The position numbers and the translations under genes are program-made. From the NCBI RefSeq assembly GCF_003025555.1, contig NZ_PYMH01000001.1, positions 434,001 to 498,000 of the forward strand: 64,000 nt of DNA, in the 5' to 3' direction. The notes beneath the pieces were generated by a model. That model had not been told where the DNA came from and ran no database searches. It was given only the letters and a program-made list of their open reading frames with translations. This DNA comes from Photobacterium lutimaris (GTDB lineage: Bacteria > Pseudomonadota > Gammaproteobacteria > Enterobacterales > Vibrionaceae). Of this stretch, positions 52,455 to 62,155 are shown piece after piece. The first letter of the stretch is position 1, and each line of letters begins with the position of its first letter.

Positions 52455-54624
52455 CACTTTTATATGGCTTACTGATGACATAGTCCATTCCTGCTTCAAT
52501 ACATGACTTGTGTTCGCTGGCACTGGTCAGTGCGGTCGCGCCAATAATCGTGGCGGGGTGGAAGACGTCCAAGTCTTGCTCCCGTTGGCGGATGAGTTTA
52601 GTGGCTTCAATACCGCCCATACCGGGCATAATACAATCCATAAAGACGATGTCCGCACCGTGCTCTTTCATGTACTCCACGGCTTGTGCACCATCGCTCA
52701 CGGTATGAGCGTCATAGCCTTGCTTGCTAAGCAGTTTTTTCAATAAAAACTGCTGAACTTTGTCATCTTCAACAATAAGGAAAGCATTTTGTGCTTTTTC
52801 GTTGGTTTCTTCTGTTGCTTGCATGGCCTCAGTGAGATTGGGGATAAGTTCATGAGCGACGAAAGGGGTAAAGAAGACACGGTCAACATACTCATGGGTA
52901 TCTTGTACAGTGCTTGACTCAGAAGCGGCTAAAAAGAGTTTAGTTTTGGTGCTCTTCTTCAGCCTAGAATGCAAGGTTTTGCAAAAGGACTTCAATTGAA
53001 TGCCCTTGATGGTGTCGGTAATGATGATCCCGTCGAAATCGTTGATCCGAGTTAACGATTTAAAAATAGCGTTGGCCGAACGGATAATTTCAATCGTTGC
53101 GCCATATTGCGCAAGCATCTTGGACATTATGTCGATTTGAAGCTGGGAATCGGTACAGATCATCAAGTGCTTGTTTTCAAGTGAGCGCTCAACGTGATGG
53201 AAGCTTTTAGGCGTAATATCAATACCAATACGGAGCTTTTCCATGCTTGTTTGTTGTTGGTCTTGGTTATTATCCTGCTGTGGAAGGATTAAAGTGGATC
53301 TCAGCCAAGCAGACTCAAAACGGGTCACTTTGGTGAGGATCGCCTTTGACCACTCATCATTAATACCACTTTTCTCGTCGACGAGTTGCCAATCGGCGCT
53401 TTTTATATCGTGGAGGTTTACTGCGTTGGTAGGCAGGAAAACGATTTCAAAAACCAGCCTGGATTGCTCTACCTCATTGGCCGCTTCGGTATGAATATGG
53501 AATAAAATATGCGGTTCATTCTGGGCTGATATGGCATTAGAAAGTTGCAAAAAAAGTACCCAGAATAAACTCGTTGGGTTGCCTTCAATGTCACCGGGTA
53601 AGTGGCTGCCTAAATGGCATTCCAAATGACGCTGTGAGTGCTGGGTTTTCGCACTGAGGTGGACCAGTAACTCCGACATCAAAGGCAGGAAGGTAACATT
53701 TCCCGAGGCTGTACTGTTCCCTCCGGAGATCAGGCGATTATAGTTATCTGCTAATTCAGATAAGGTATTGGTGGCGAGGGTGATATCACGAGCCAATACC
53801 GCTCCATTTTCGCCCGCTTCTTGGGCGATAAGCCGCACCCCACCTTGGATTGTGTTGGTCATGCCGCGAATTTCGTAACCAATCAAGGCATACAGCTGAC
53901 GGTATAGGTCGGCATTGCGTTTTTGCTGCTCGACATCCTGGTACATGGTTGAGAGGTTGGAAAAAATGCGTCTCTGTTCGGGAGGGGTATTGATATCGTT
54001 GAGTATTTCAGTGATCTCATGGGCTGAGATGTGCTCAAGTTGGCTGGCCAGCTCACTGACACCAGATTGCGCCTGTTTAGATTGGGTGCCCTTGCGTTTC
54101 GTCGCTGTCGCAACGAGTAACAAGAGAGCGCAAAGCGCGAGGTTGAAAACGAGGAAAACAGTCATTGAACGGAAAAAAAGGGTTTGCTGGGCTTGCTGAG
54201 CATCATTGTTGATAGCAGCTATCAAGTTTTGCTGTGATGCTTGTAGGGCTGGCAGCAGCTGAACCAGCGTATTCTGCAGTTGTTGGTAGTCGCTATTGGC
54301 GTTGAACTTGGCAATAGCAAGCTCAAGCTGGGGGTAGAGTACATTACCGACCAAGCTGATTTTAGCTTTCTCCGCTGATGCTACCCGTTTAAAGTGCGCA
54401 ATCTCTTTTTGCAACGTATCAACTTGCGAACGGCTAATCGTTGTCAGTAGTGCTTGGGTTGTCCGGGTCAGTTGATGGCTGCTGCTCACCAGTTCTGAAT
54501 GTAACATCTTGCTATATTCGGTCGTTTGGTTATGCCACTGCAGACCAATGATTATTTGGCTAATTACACCTACGGCCATTAGTGTGGCGATAAATCGAAC
54601 TGTGGTCTTCCTTGATAATTTCAC
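52402..54624 (-). CDS. Hybrid histidine-kinase-like protein lacking the phospho-accepting His (pseudokinase)
   Basis: A 740-residue membrane protein with one helix near the N-terminus and one near 150-170, around a helical periplasmic domain. A coiled linker leads to an H-box-like stretch, YALIGYEIRGMTNTIQGG, in which Tyr250 replaces the invariant His. The ATPase-like region (about 330-440) keeps only LSNAIS of the N-box and has no DxGxG or GxGLG boxes. Two receiver-like domains follow: a divergent one (about 480-600) and an intact one (FLIVEDDKVQQ, Asp663 in FMDCIMPGMGG). Autophosphorylation should be impossible; it may sense and scaffold, with the receiver fed by the HPt protein of the same operon. 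The start is GTG at 54624. Confidence 0.88.
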   Translation of the reverse strand: MKLSRKTTVRFIATLMAVGVISQIIIGLQWHNQTTEYSKMLHSELVSSSHQLTRTTQALLTTISRSQVDTLQKEIAHFKRVASAEKAKISLVGNVLYPQLELAIAKFNANSDYQQLQNTLVQLLPALQASQQNLIAAINNDAQQAQQTLFFRSMTVFLVFNLALCALLLLVATATKRKGTQSKQAQSGVSELASQLEHISAHEITEILNDINTPPEQRRIFSNLSTMYQDVEQQKRNADLYRQLYALIGYEIRGMTNTIQGGVRLIAQEAGENGAVLARDITLATNTLSELADNYNRLISGGNSTASGNVTFLPLMSELLVHLSAKTQHSQRHLECHLGSHLPGDIEGNPTSLFWVLFLQLSNAISAQNEPHILFHIHTEAANEVEQSRLVFEIVFLPTNAVNLHDIKSADWQLVDEKSGINDEWSKAILTKVTRFESAWLRSTLILPQQDNNQDQQQTSMEKLRIGIDITPKSFHHVERSLENKHLMICTDSQLQIDIMSKMLAQYGATIEIIRSANAIFKSLTRINDFDGIIITDTIKGIQLKSFCKTLHSRLKKSTKTKLFLAASESSTVQDTHEYVDRVFFTPFVAHELIPNLTEAMQATEETNEKAQNAFLIVEDDKVQQFLLKKLLSKQGYDAHTVSDGAQAVEYMKEHGADIVFMDCIMPGMGGIEATKLIRQREQDLDVFHPATIIGATALTSASEHKSCIEAGMDYVISKPYKSDEIIKVIKKYMAIKKIC

Positions 54625-54630
54625 TGCAGC

Positions 54631-55968
54631 TTACCTCTCGTCAAATGCATCTTCCATGGCGCTGACCACAGGCTTCAAGGCGTAATCAATGGCGTAGCGT
54701 GAACCTGTTTTAATGTCGGCTGTAAATTCCATATAAGGTGACAAGGTGTATGTCGCTCCGCCGTTTTCTAGGAAGTCTTTCTCAATGGCAATCTTGGCAA
54801 TATAAAACTCATTGTCTTCTTCCTTGTAAGACGAGCGACTGATGGAATTGATCGTACCGCTGATAAAGCCATACTTGGCAAAATTGTAGGTATCAAATTT
54901 GAGTTTGACCTCTTGGCCGACTTCGACAAAACCCAAGTCTTTTTTGGCGATTTTCGCTTCAGCGTGCAAGGTATTATGGATAGGTGAAATATCGGCGATG
55001 CTCTCGTTTGCAGGGATCACAGCAGATTTGAAATTAAAATGAATTTTATCGACAATGCCATCGATAGGGGAGTAGACCGTCAAGCGTTCAACTTTATCGG
55101 TGTGCTGAGGAAGCTGGGCTTTCTTGAGGGAAAGATCTTTTTCCAGTTGGTTAATCTGGGCTTGATAACCGGCATTTCGACTCGCAACGGTGTCTTTCTG
55201 TTGCTTCTCTAACCGAGCAAACTGAAATGTCTCGTTCATGACGGCTTCTGATAAGTTTTCAATCTCCCTGGCCATATTGGCCTGCTGCACTTGCATGTTA
55301 AGCACATCAATATAAGAAGCCATTTCCTCTTTGTAGAGCGTTTCTTTGATGTTTAGCTGTTTTTCAATCAGACCCAGTTGCTTACGCGAACTGGCGATGC
55401 GTTTTTCCATTGAATTGATCAGCTTTTGCTTATGTTCAATATCCAGAGCGATAAGTGCTTGGTTGGAATTGTTTTTCTGAAATTCTCTTTGCCAAGATTC
55501 ATTGTATTGAGTCACCAGCAGTGGGAAAGCTGAGTAAGCCGAATAGTCCGGTTCGGCGTCGTGAATGAGCGCCACGTAACGGATGATATCCATTTCAAGG
55601 CTGGCGATGTCGAGTGTTGCAGACTCAAGCTGGGTATTTCTATCGACCGAACGTAACTGGGCAATAGGTTGTCCGGCGTAAACATAATCACCGGATTGAA
55701 CCAGCATGGTATCAAGTATCCCTCCCTCAAGATGCTGGACACGCTCAATATCAGAATCAAGCAGTACCTCACCACGAGAAGAAACCACAATATCTACCTT
55801 CGCCTGTGCGGCTAATATAATCAGCAGCATCACAACAACAAACAGTAGCAGCAAAGACTTATGTACAGTTGTCATTGCACTTTGGATATACAAGATATCG
55901 TCGTTGTTTGCATCTTGGCTGAATTTTGCCTCTACGAGCGCATACTTGATATGTTTCTCTATTCCCAT
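54631..55968 (-). CDS. HlyD-family periplasmic adaptor of type I secretion
   Basis: A 445-residue membrane-fusion protein. A cytoplasmic N-terminus of about 45 residues precedes one membrane helix (LLLLFVVVMLLIILAA), then the barrel-lipoyl part (DIVVSSRGEVLLDSDIERVQHLEGGI), a long coiled-coil hairpin (about 130-300) and the second half (VERLTVYSPIDGIVDKIHFN). It bridges the ABC exporter and the TolC-type channel. The ATG at 55968 follows GGGAG and is preferred to a TTG seven codons upstream. The kinase-like gene begins six bases after its stop. Confidence 0.92.
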   Translation of the reverse strand: MGIEKHIKYALVEAKFSQDANNDDILYIQSAMTTVHKSLLLLFVVVMLLIILAAQAKVDIVVSSRGEVLLDSDIERVQHLEGGILDTMLVQSGDYVYAGQPIAQLRSVDRNTQLESATLDIASLEMDIIRYVALIHDAEPDYSAYSAFPLLVTQYNESWQREFQKNNSNQALIALDIEHKQKLINSMEKRIASSRKQLGLIEKQLNIKETLYKEEMASYIDVLNMQVQQANMAREIENLSEAVMNETFQFARLEKQQKDTVASRNAGYQAQINQLEKDLSLKKAQLPQHTDKVERLTVYSPIDGIVDKIHFNFKSAVIPANESIADISPIHNTLHAEAKIAKKDLGFVEVGQEVKLKFDTYNFAKYGFISGTINSISRSSYKEEDNEFYIAKIAIEKDFLENGGATYTLSPYMEFTADIKTGSRYAIDYALKPVVSAMEDAFDER

Positions 55969-56009
55969 TGCATCGGCTCCCTGAAGCAATGCCGTATCCT
56001 GCCGCCGTA

Positions 56010-56342
56010 TTAATTTGCCAGTGGCAAAGATTTGACTTGAGAATTGACGTTGGCAACTTCAGTCAGTGCATTGTCTATGAGATCTTTGCCTGGCAGTTGC
56101 CCTTGTTTGCACAGTCGCTCAATGGTTTCTAGTTGTTGTGAAGCATCGTCTTCACATAAGGTGAGCAGGACACCTTTCAAAGAGTGAACGGCTTGATATA
56201 AACCATCAATATTGTTGTTAGCATATAATCCTGTGATCAGTTCGATATCCTCACCGTGTTCCGCACCATAAAGGTCAATGATCATAGACATCATCTCTTC
56301 ATCGCCATCCATTGCGTCGGTAAATGCGTTGTAATCTATCAT
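56010..56342 (-). CDS. HPt (histidine phosphotransfer) domain protein
   Basis: A 110-residue four-helix phosphotransfer protein. The phospho-accepting His53 is in LYQAVHSLKGVLLTL, the standard HPt signature, and the following helix carries QLETIERLCKQGQL. It is the first gene of the secretion operon. Since the kinase-like protein in the operon has no H-box His, the phosphate on this HPt must come from another kinase or from the receiver domains working in reverse. The ATG at 56342 follows AAGGG at normal spacing. Confidence 0.92.
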   Translation of the reverse strand: MIDYNAFTDAMDGDEEMMSMIIDLYGAEHGEDIELITGLYANNNIDGLYQAVHSLKGVLLTLCEDDASQQLETIERLCKQGQLPGKDLIDNALTEVANVNSQVKSLPLAN

Positions 56343-56648
56343 TTATCTAACCCTTAGCTGTTGTTACACCCAAGTAACTGAAAAAACAAAGTTTGATACT
56401 AATAATGTATGGTCTAGCTTGAACAGGAATACAAGGTGATTGTGTTATTGAATATTTGATTTGTTGATCAATATCTCATCATAAAGTACTGATGAAATTT
56501 ACGTTAAGTGTGCGTTATCTCTCTGTTTTCCTAATCATTTGAAAAACTAAGGTTAATCATTTGCTGTTTTTACTCAATTGAATGTATCCATAGAGTTAGA
56601 GAGTTCTTTTTTTGTACAGAATAACTGACATGGGGACGGAGGCTAATC
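56343..56648. other. Divergent promoter region, secretion operon / adhesin
   Basis: About 306 AT-rich bases separate the HPt gene and the large repeat protein, so both transcription units probably start here and may be controlled together. No clear palindrome or gene is seen. Confidence 0.5.
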
Positions 56649-59600
56649 ATGGCTCAGGACAATCAACAGCAGGATAAAAATAACCCTCTCAATGATGCGG
56701 TAGAGCATAATGCGACACCTGATGGTAATACTGATGAGCATCGTGCCCAAGACAGGCAAAATCAGCAAAATACGATGGCGGCCACAACGGCTACCGGGGC
56801 TGATGCCGCTGAACAGAATGATCAAGTTAACAATAATTCGCCTGAATCAAATCAAGGCAATAATGAAGACGCAGGCGGTCATCTAGGTGCAGAAGCCTCC
56901 GATACTGGTGGAAATAATGGAAGCCACAAACATTCTGGCAATTCAGACTCGAGTGCTCAGGGCGGTGAAGCGCTGCAAGATGACGGTAATGTTGAGGATG
57001 GCGGGGCTCCCCAGTCAGTAGGTGGGGACGCTCAACCAAGGTCGCAATCCCCCCTTGATGGCGAAGGACAAAACCGAGGCAGCCAACAACCAAACGAACA
57101 AAGCTCGCAAGATCAATTGACGGGTAGCAGTGATCCTACGGCCTCGGGCCAAAGCGTTGAGCCCACAGTATTCGATACTGAAACAAGCAGTGAAACTTTC
57201 CAAGTTGACGTTGCTGATGCAACCACTAAAGAACTGGTTGGCGACGGTGATTTTGATACTGAAACTGTTTCTGAGACTTTTGAAATTCAAGTAGACAATG
57301 TTAATGATGATGTGGAAATTGATACTACGGCCCCATTGCAGTTTGGTACTCAGGAAGATACCGATATTGTCATCACTGAAGCGGAGTTGTTGGCCAACGC
57401 CAGCGATGTTGATGGTGATGAGCTATCGGTTATTAACCTGAATATTGCCGGTGCAAGCTATACCACACAAGTCGATCCGGAAACTGGAGAAAGGTCATTC
57501 GTTATCACGCCGGATCAGGATGTAAATGGCGACTTATCGGTAACATTTGATGTGACTGATGGACAAGGCAGTCAGGTCGCTTCAGGGGCAACACTACAGG
57601 TTGCAGCCGTTAATGATGCCGTGGTCGCGGAAGATGACAGTAGTCTTCCTGGTAGCGATGCACCAAGTATTGCTACCTTCAGTGCTGTTGCTGAGCCTAG
57701 TGCGATTGAGGTCGAAGAAGATGGTCAGCTAATTATCAGCCCATCCGATTTATTGGCTAATGATACCGATGTCGATGGTGACGAGTTGACCATTACTGGC
57801 GTTGAAGCGACAGATGATACTCACGGTACTGTCGAGCTGGATGAAAACGGCAACGTGGTGTTTACACCGGATGCTGATTACAACGGTCCTGCGTCATTTA
57901 CGTATACGGTTACCGACGGAAACGGCTCTTTTGATACCGCAACTGTTTCTGTTGATGTTACACCACAGAATGATGCCGCTGTGGTTAACGAAACCAATAT
58001 CGATGGTACCGAAGATACCGCCATTACCTTTACTCAGGCTATGCTGCTGCAAAACGCCAGCGATGTGGATAGCAGTGACCTGACCGCCGTTAATCTGCAA
58101 ATTGACCCGCAGTACGGCACCCTAGAAGATAACCAAGATGGTACTTTCACCTTTACACCAAAAGCCGACTTGAACGGTGATGTGCCGTTCACTTTCGAAG
58201 TTGACGATAACGATGGGGCGGTAACGCCAGCTTCGGGCACTTTGGATGTCGAAGCTGTCAATGATGTGCCACTGGTGAGCGAAAACCTCACTTATACCAT
58301 TGATGAAGATGGCACTATCACATTGAGTCAAGATCAGTTATTGGCCAATGCCACAGATGTTGACGGCGACAAGCTGACGGCGGAAAACCTTCAGCTTGAA
58401 GGGGCTGGTGACGTTGAAAGAAACGACGATGGCTCCTACACCATCACTCCTGATGAGAACTTCAATGGTGAACTCAATCTGACCTTTGATGTTACCGATG
58501 GCCTAGAGACCGTCTCGACTGGTTTAGATCTGACTATCAATGCGGTTAATGACGAGGTTGTTGCCGCGGATGACAGCAGCATGTCCGCGCAAGCACCGCA
58601 GATCCGCCTTGATGCTGCACCAGAACATGGTTCGGTGCAGTGTATTAATGCTGAGGGTGAGTGGGAAGATATGGTCGTTGGCCAAGAATACCCTGCCGAT
58701 GCCCAAGTGCAGTTCGTACCTGATACCGAAGAGGTGCAATCCGGAACCCGAGATATTCGTGTAGGGAGTTTCGATAGCGACACCTCAACCTCGGTATTTG
58801 ATGGCACAGCCAAGGTCGAAGATTGGGGGACGGTAGACGGCAATACTGCGATTTATCAGGAAGACGGTGTCACGATTACAACTGAGGTTAATTCAGGCGA
58901 TTTAGCGGCGTGGAATGGTGCAGGCAGCCAAATTGGTGCTGGTATCGGAAATAATACTCGCAACGGGTTGAGTGAAGATGAATACCTGACTGTAACTGTA
59001 GAAGGGGAGGATGTTAATCAAATTACCTTCCAATTAGACGGTCTCGGTGGCTATTTCGACGAAAGCAGCAGTAAAGCGACAGAAGTGATAATTCAGGCTT
59101 ATGACGCTGAGGGTAACTTGATTGACTCTCAAGGTGGCTTCCGAGAGTCAGGTGAGTTACAGGATACGTACGCCTTCACAACGGATGTACTAGTGCATCA
59201 CTTCACCTTAGGTACTGAAGGCGGAAAGGGGACGTACGTTGTCCAGAATATGACGGTGTCCCGCACCATGTCTGAAGATATTCAGATGACAACTATTCAG
59301 GGCGATGGCAGCGAGATCATCAATACGCTTTCGCTGGTTCTAAACCATAGTACTTCCGATCAGGCTATGGATGTCACAGAGCAGTTGGTAGAGGTACAAG
59401 AGGGTATTACCAGTCGCGCTATCGAGGTTGACGAAGATGGCCAGCTAGTTATCAACCCCGCAGATTTACTCGTTAATGATACAGATGCTGACGGCGATAT
59501 ATTATCTATTACCGCCGTCGAGGCAACAGAGGATACACACGGTACCGTCGAATTGGATGAAGACGGCAACGTCGTTTTCACCCCTGATGTTGATTACAAC

Positions 59601-62093
59601 GGGCCTGCGTCATTTACCTACACAGTAACCGATGGTAATGGCTCATTTGATACGGCGACGGTTGCCGTCGATGTTAAGCCGGTCGAAGATTTGCCTGTTG
59701 CACCGACGCTGAAATTGGATGTCGATGAAGATCAGGTGCTGGAAATTGACCCTGCGTTCATTTTAAGCCAAGCGACTGATGCCGATGGCGATGACCTTAC
59801 ACTCGAAAGTTTGTCGTTGAAGCAGCCACCAAATGGCAATTTGCAACTGCAACAAGATGGGATGTACCACCTGATCACACCGCCTGATTTTAATGGCCTG
59901 ATAGAGTTGGATTACTCAATCTCAGATGGTGAAAACATTGTTGATGGTGCCCTCAAAGTTGACGTTATGCCGGTCAATGATGCACCGTTCAATGGCGGTA
60001 ATGCCCATTTAACCACATATGAAGACGGTGGCTTCACTTTTAGAGCAGAAGATATGCTCGACTTATTCGGCGATGTTGATGGTGATGAGTTGGTTGTTTC
60101 TCGCGTCATTACCGTTGACGGTGAAGATGCCGGCGAAGTCGAGCAAAATGAGGACGGAAGCTGGACCTATACGCCATCTGACAATTATGCCGGTACCGCT
60201 GAACTTCAGATCGAAGTGAGCGATCCTAGTGGTGCGACAACCGTGTTGGATATGCCTGTTTATATCCGTCCGGTCGCTGATGGGGCAGTGATCACCACAG
60301 ATCATGAGGGACCACTAGTCTTTGATGAAGATACTACCGGTTTGCTGGGGCTGAATGTTGATATGCTCGATGCTTCCGAGCAATTGAGTCATCTAGTGAT
60401 TACCGGTTTCCCTGTCGGTTTTGTCGTTACTGATGGGGAGAACACTATCACAATCACCGAGCCAGGGCAGGTCGTTGATGTGACGACTTGGAGTTTCGAT
60501 GATTTATCACTCACTCCGCCAGCTGATTTTACCGGTAGTTTCTTCATTACCGTTTCTGCGACTACTGCAGACTACGGTGATGAGTCGTCCAATACGTTGC
60601 CAGAATCAACAGAAGCCTATGCTGACTTTGATGCTACTCAGGGTGAAACTCTAGTGCTGACAATGGAAGATTTGCTAGGCATGGCTGAGGGATTAGAGGC
60701 TGCTGATGGTGATGAAGTTCAAGGCGTCCACCTCATTGACCGCTCTCAAGGTGAGCTGGTTGATAATGGCGATGGCACATGGTCATTTACCCCAGCAGAG
60801 AGCTTTGAAGGACAGGTTGATTTTGCTTATCAGGTGGAACACAACGGCAGTTTGGTCGATGTTCAAAGTAGTATTGCTGTTGTTGCCGCAGAAACGGGTG
60901 CAAATGCGGATAACTCCGCACCAACGGTTGATGCCATTGTTACCACCGAGCTTGGGGCGGGTAATGATTTGGCCTTCTCCGATACCGATATGCTTGCTCA
61001 GCTAACTGATGCAGATAATGACGATCTAACCATTGAATCAGTCCAATTGGTTGGTGGACAAGGCGTGTTGGAAACAAATAGCGAGGGGCAGTACACTTTC
61101 TCGCCAGCAGAAGGCTTTGCTGGACAAGCGCAAATAGCTTTTGTTGCCACTGACGGTGAGAACAGTATCCAAACGCATTTCAATGTTAATGTTGCCGAAC
61201 CGGAAGCCTCAGATTTCACGCTTAATGAAATGGGATCATTGGAACTGACTCAGGATGATTTATTGGCAGCGTTAAACTTAGGGGATGAATCGACAATCAC
61301 TGCCGTTGATTACCATGGTGAACAAGGCACGGTAATTGAAGAGGGGGATGGTTGGGTGTTCTGGAGTGATGATGACTTTACCGGTCAATTGCCACTCGAA
61401 GTCACATCAATTGACGGGGATGCAACTTCCGTTCATCAGATCACTCTTGATGTTGATGAGTATCAAGACCTTGAAGCGAGTTCTAAGTCAGCAAAACTTG
61501 ATGGCGACTCACAACAGCATGTTGATACCCAAACCACGATTAACGAAGACGCTTCAGATAACAGCGACAGTTCGGATAGTGATGATGCTGGAGGTGAAAG
61601 TGATCTTACAGCAGCTCCGGGCAACAATGTTCATTTCGAGATCCCTGATGATGTGGCAGAAAACCCTGATGTGACACAGGTCGAAATCAGTGAACTTCCT
61701 GACGGGGCAACGATTGCCAATGCATTACTAAACAGTGATGGCTCCTACACGGTTAGTGGTAACCTATCCAAGCCGCTTCTGATGAAGTTATCAGATGAAT
61801 TTGAAGGTGAGGCGACGATTCAGTTTGAAGGGCAAACCGATCTCGGTGCGGTTGTTGAAGGGGCATCGGCAACCGTGACGATTGATGTTGATGACGAGCA
61901 TGCAATGCAAGGAAATCAGGGTAAGAATGCTAATCAACCAGCGATGCAAGATGAGAACGGACAAAATGACGATTGGACCCAAGGGGATAACAGCAATCAA
62001 GGTGTTGATGTGATGGATGATAGCTCATCGTATGATAATGATTCGTCAGGATCGCAACAGGATGATACCCCAATAATGGATGAGAATATGTAG
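56649..62093 (+). CDS. Large cadherin-like repeat protein, likely type I secreted adhesin
   Basis: 1814 residues, highly acidic, no signal peptide, one Cys. Residues 1-170 are Gln/Asn/Asp-rich low complexity. From about 170 to 1610 there are many Ig/cadherin-like modules of about 90-100 residues, each with a Ca-binding DVDGDEL-type motif (TDVDGDELTI, TDADGDILSI, TDADGDDLTL). Residues about 650-890 form a different domain (PEHGSVQCINAEGEWEDM and LDGLGGYFDESS). The C-terminus is Gln/Asp-rich and ends DENM. No RTX nonapeptide (GGxGxDxxx) array and no membrane anchor are visible. The divergent T1SS operon is the obvious exporter; the adhesin/biofilm role is inference from the module type. GGAGG precedes the ATG. 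Confidence 0.88.
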   Translation: MAQDNQQQDKNNPLNDAVEHNATPDGNTDEHRAQDRQNQQNTMAATTATGADAAEQNDQVNNNSPESNQGNNEDAGGHLGAEASDTGGNNGSHKHSGNSDSSAQGGEALQDDGNVEDGGAPQSVGGDAQPRSQSPLDGEGQNRGSQQPNEQSSQDQLTGSSDPTASGQSVEPTVFDTETSSETFQVDVADATTKELVGDGDFDTETVSETFEIQVDNVNDDVEIDTTAPLQFGTQEDTDIVITEAELLANASDVDGDELSVINLNIAGASYTTQVDPETGERSFVITPDQDVNGDLSVTFDVTDGQGSQVASGATLQVAAVNDAVVAEDDSSLPGSDAPSIATFSAVAEPSAIEVEEDGQLIISPSDLLANDTDVDGDELTITGVEATDDTHGTVELDENGNVVFTPDADYNGPASFTYTVTDGNGSFDTATVSVDVTPQNDAAVVNETNIDGTEDTAITFTQAMLLQNASDVDSSDLTAVNLQIDPQYGTLEDNQDGTFTFTPKADLNGDVPFTFEVDDNDGAVTPASGTLDVEAVNDVPLVSENLTYTIDEDGTITLSQDQLLANATDVDGDKLTAENLQLEGAGDVERNDDGSYTITPDENFNGELNLTFDVTDGLETVSTGLDLTINAVNDEVVAADDSSMSAQAPQIRLDAAPEHGSVQCINAEGEWEDMVVGQEYPADAQVQFVPDTEEVQSGTRDIRVGSFDSDTSTSVFDGTAKVEDWGTVDGNTAIYQEDGVTITTEVNSGDLAAWNGAGSQIGAGIGNNTRNGLSEDEYLTVTVEGEDVNQITFQLDGLGGYFDESSSKATEVIIQAYDAEGNLIDSQGGFRESGELQDTYAFTTDVLVHHFTLGTEGGKGTYVVQNMTVSRTMSEDIQMTTIQGDGSEIINTLSLVLNHSTSDQAMDVTEQLVEVQEGITSRAIEVDEDGQLVINPADLLVNDTDADGDILSITAVEATEDTHGTVELDEDGNVVFTPDVDYNGPASFTYTVTDGNGSFDTATVAVDVKPVEDLPVAPTLKLDVDEDQVLEIDPAFILSQATDADGDDLTLESLSLKQPPNGNLQLQQDGMYHLITPPDFNGLIELDYSISDGENIVDGALKVDVMPVNDAPFNGGNAHLTTYEDGGFTFRAEDMLDLFGDVDGDELVVSRVITVDGEDAGEVEQNEDGSWTYTPSDNYAGTAELQIEVSDPSGATTVLDMPVYIRPVADGAVITTDHEGPLVFDEDTTGLLGLNVDMLDASEQLSHLVITGFPVGFVVTDGENTITITEPGQVVDVTTWSFDDLSLTPPADFTGSFFITVSATTADYGDESSNTLPESTEAYADFDATQGETLVLTMEDLLGMAEGLEAADGDEVQGVHLIDRSQGELVDNGDGTWSFTPAESFEGQVDFAYQVEHNGSLVDVQSSIAVVAAETGANADNSAPTVDAIVTTELGAGNDLAFSDTDMLAQLTDADNDDLTIESVQLVGGQGVLETNSEGQYTFSPAEGFAGQAQIAFVATDGENSIQTHFNVNVAEPEASDFTLNEMGSLELTQDDLLAALNLGDESTITAVDYHGEQGTVIEEGDGWVFWSDDDFTGQLPLEVTSIDGDATSVHQITLDVDEYQDLEASSKSAKLDGDSQQHVDTQTTINEDASDNSDSSDSDDAGGESDLTAAPGNNVHFEIPDDVAENPDVTQVEISELPDGATIANALLNSDGSYTVSGNLSKPLLMKLSDEFEGEATIQFEGQTDLGAVVEGASATVTIDVDDEHAMQGNQGKNANQPAMQDENGQNDDWTQGDNSNQGVDVMDDSSSYDNDSSGSQQDDTPIMDENM
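57706..57960 (+). repeat. Repeat unit A1 in the adhesin gene
   Basis: About 85 codons from IEVEEDGQLIISPSDLLAND to TATVSVDV. The unit recurs at 59419-59673 with most residues identical (DTHGTVELDE, YNGPASFTYTVTDGNG) but many synonymous codon differences. Confidence 0.8.
59419..59673 (+). repeat. Repeat unit A2 in the adhesin gene
   Basis: The second copy of the unit at 57706-57960. The two copies flank the non-cadherin domain encoded at about 58.6-59.3 kb, as if that domain sits between duplicated modules. Confidence 0.8.
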
Positions 62094-62126
62094 CTATAGC
62101 TGTCATAAATGTACTTAGATAAGTTC

Positions 62127-62155
62127 AAGCCAGCAGCGATGCTGGCTTATTTTTA
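62127..62155 (+). terminator. Rho-independent terminator of the adhesin gene
   Basis: The stem AAGCCAGC/GCTGGCTT (62127-62134 with 62141-62148) is followed by ATTTTTA, 34 bases after the stop. Confidence 0.85.

Noticed and set aside
56649..62093. Direct DNA repeats in the adhesin gene as a CRISPR array or recent tandem duplication
   Set aside because: The units are coding modules with diverged silent sites and no spacer structure; no CRISPR-like array was seen anywhere in the window.
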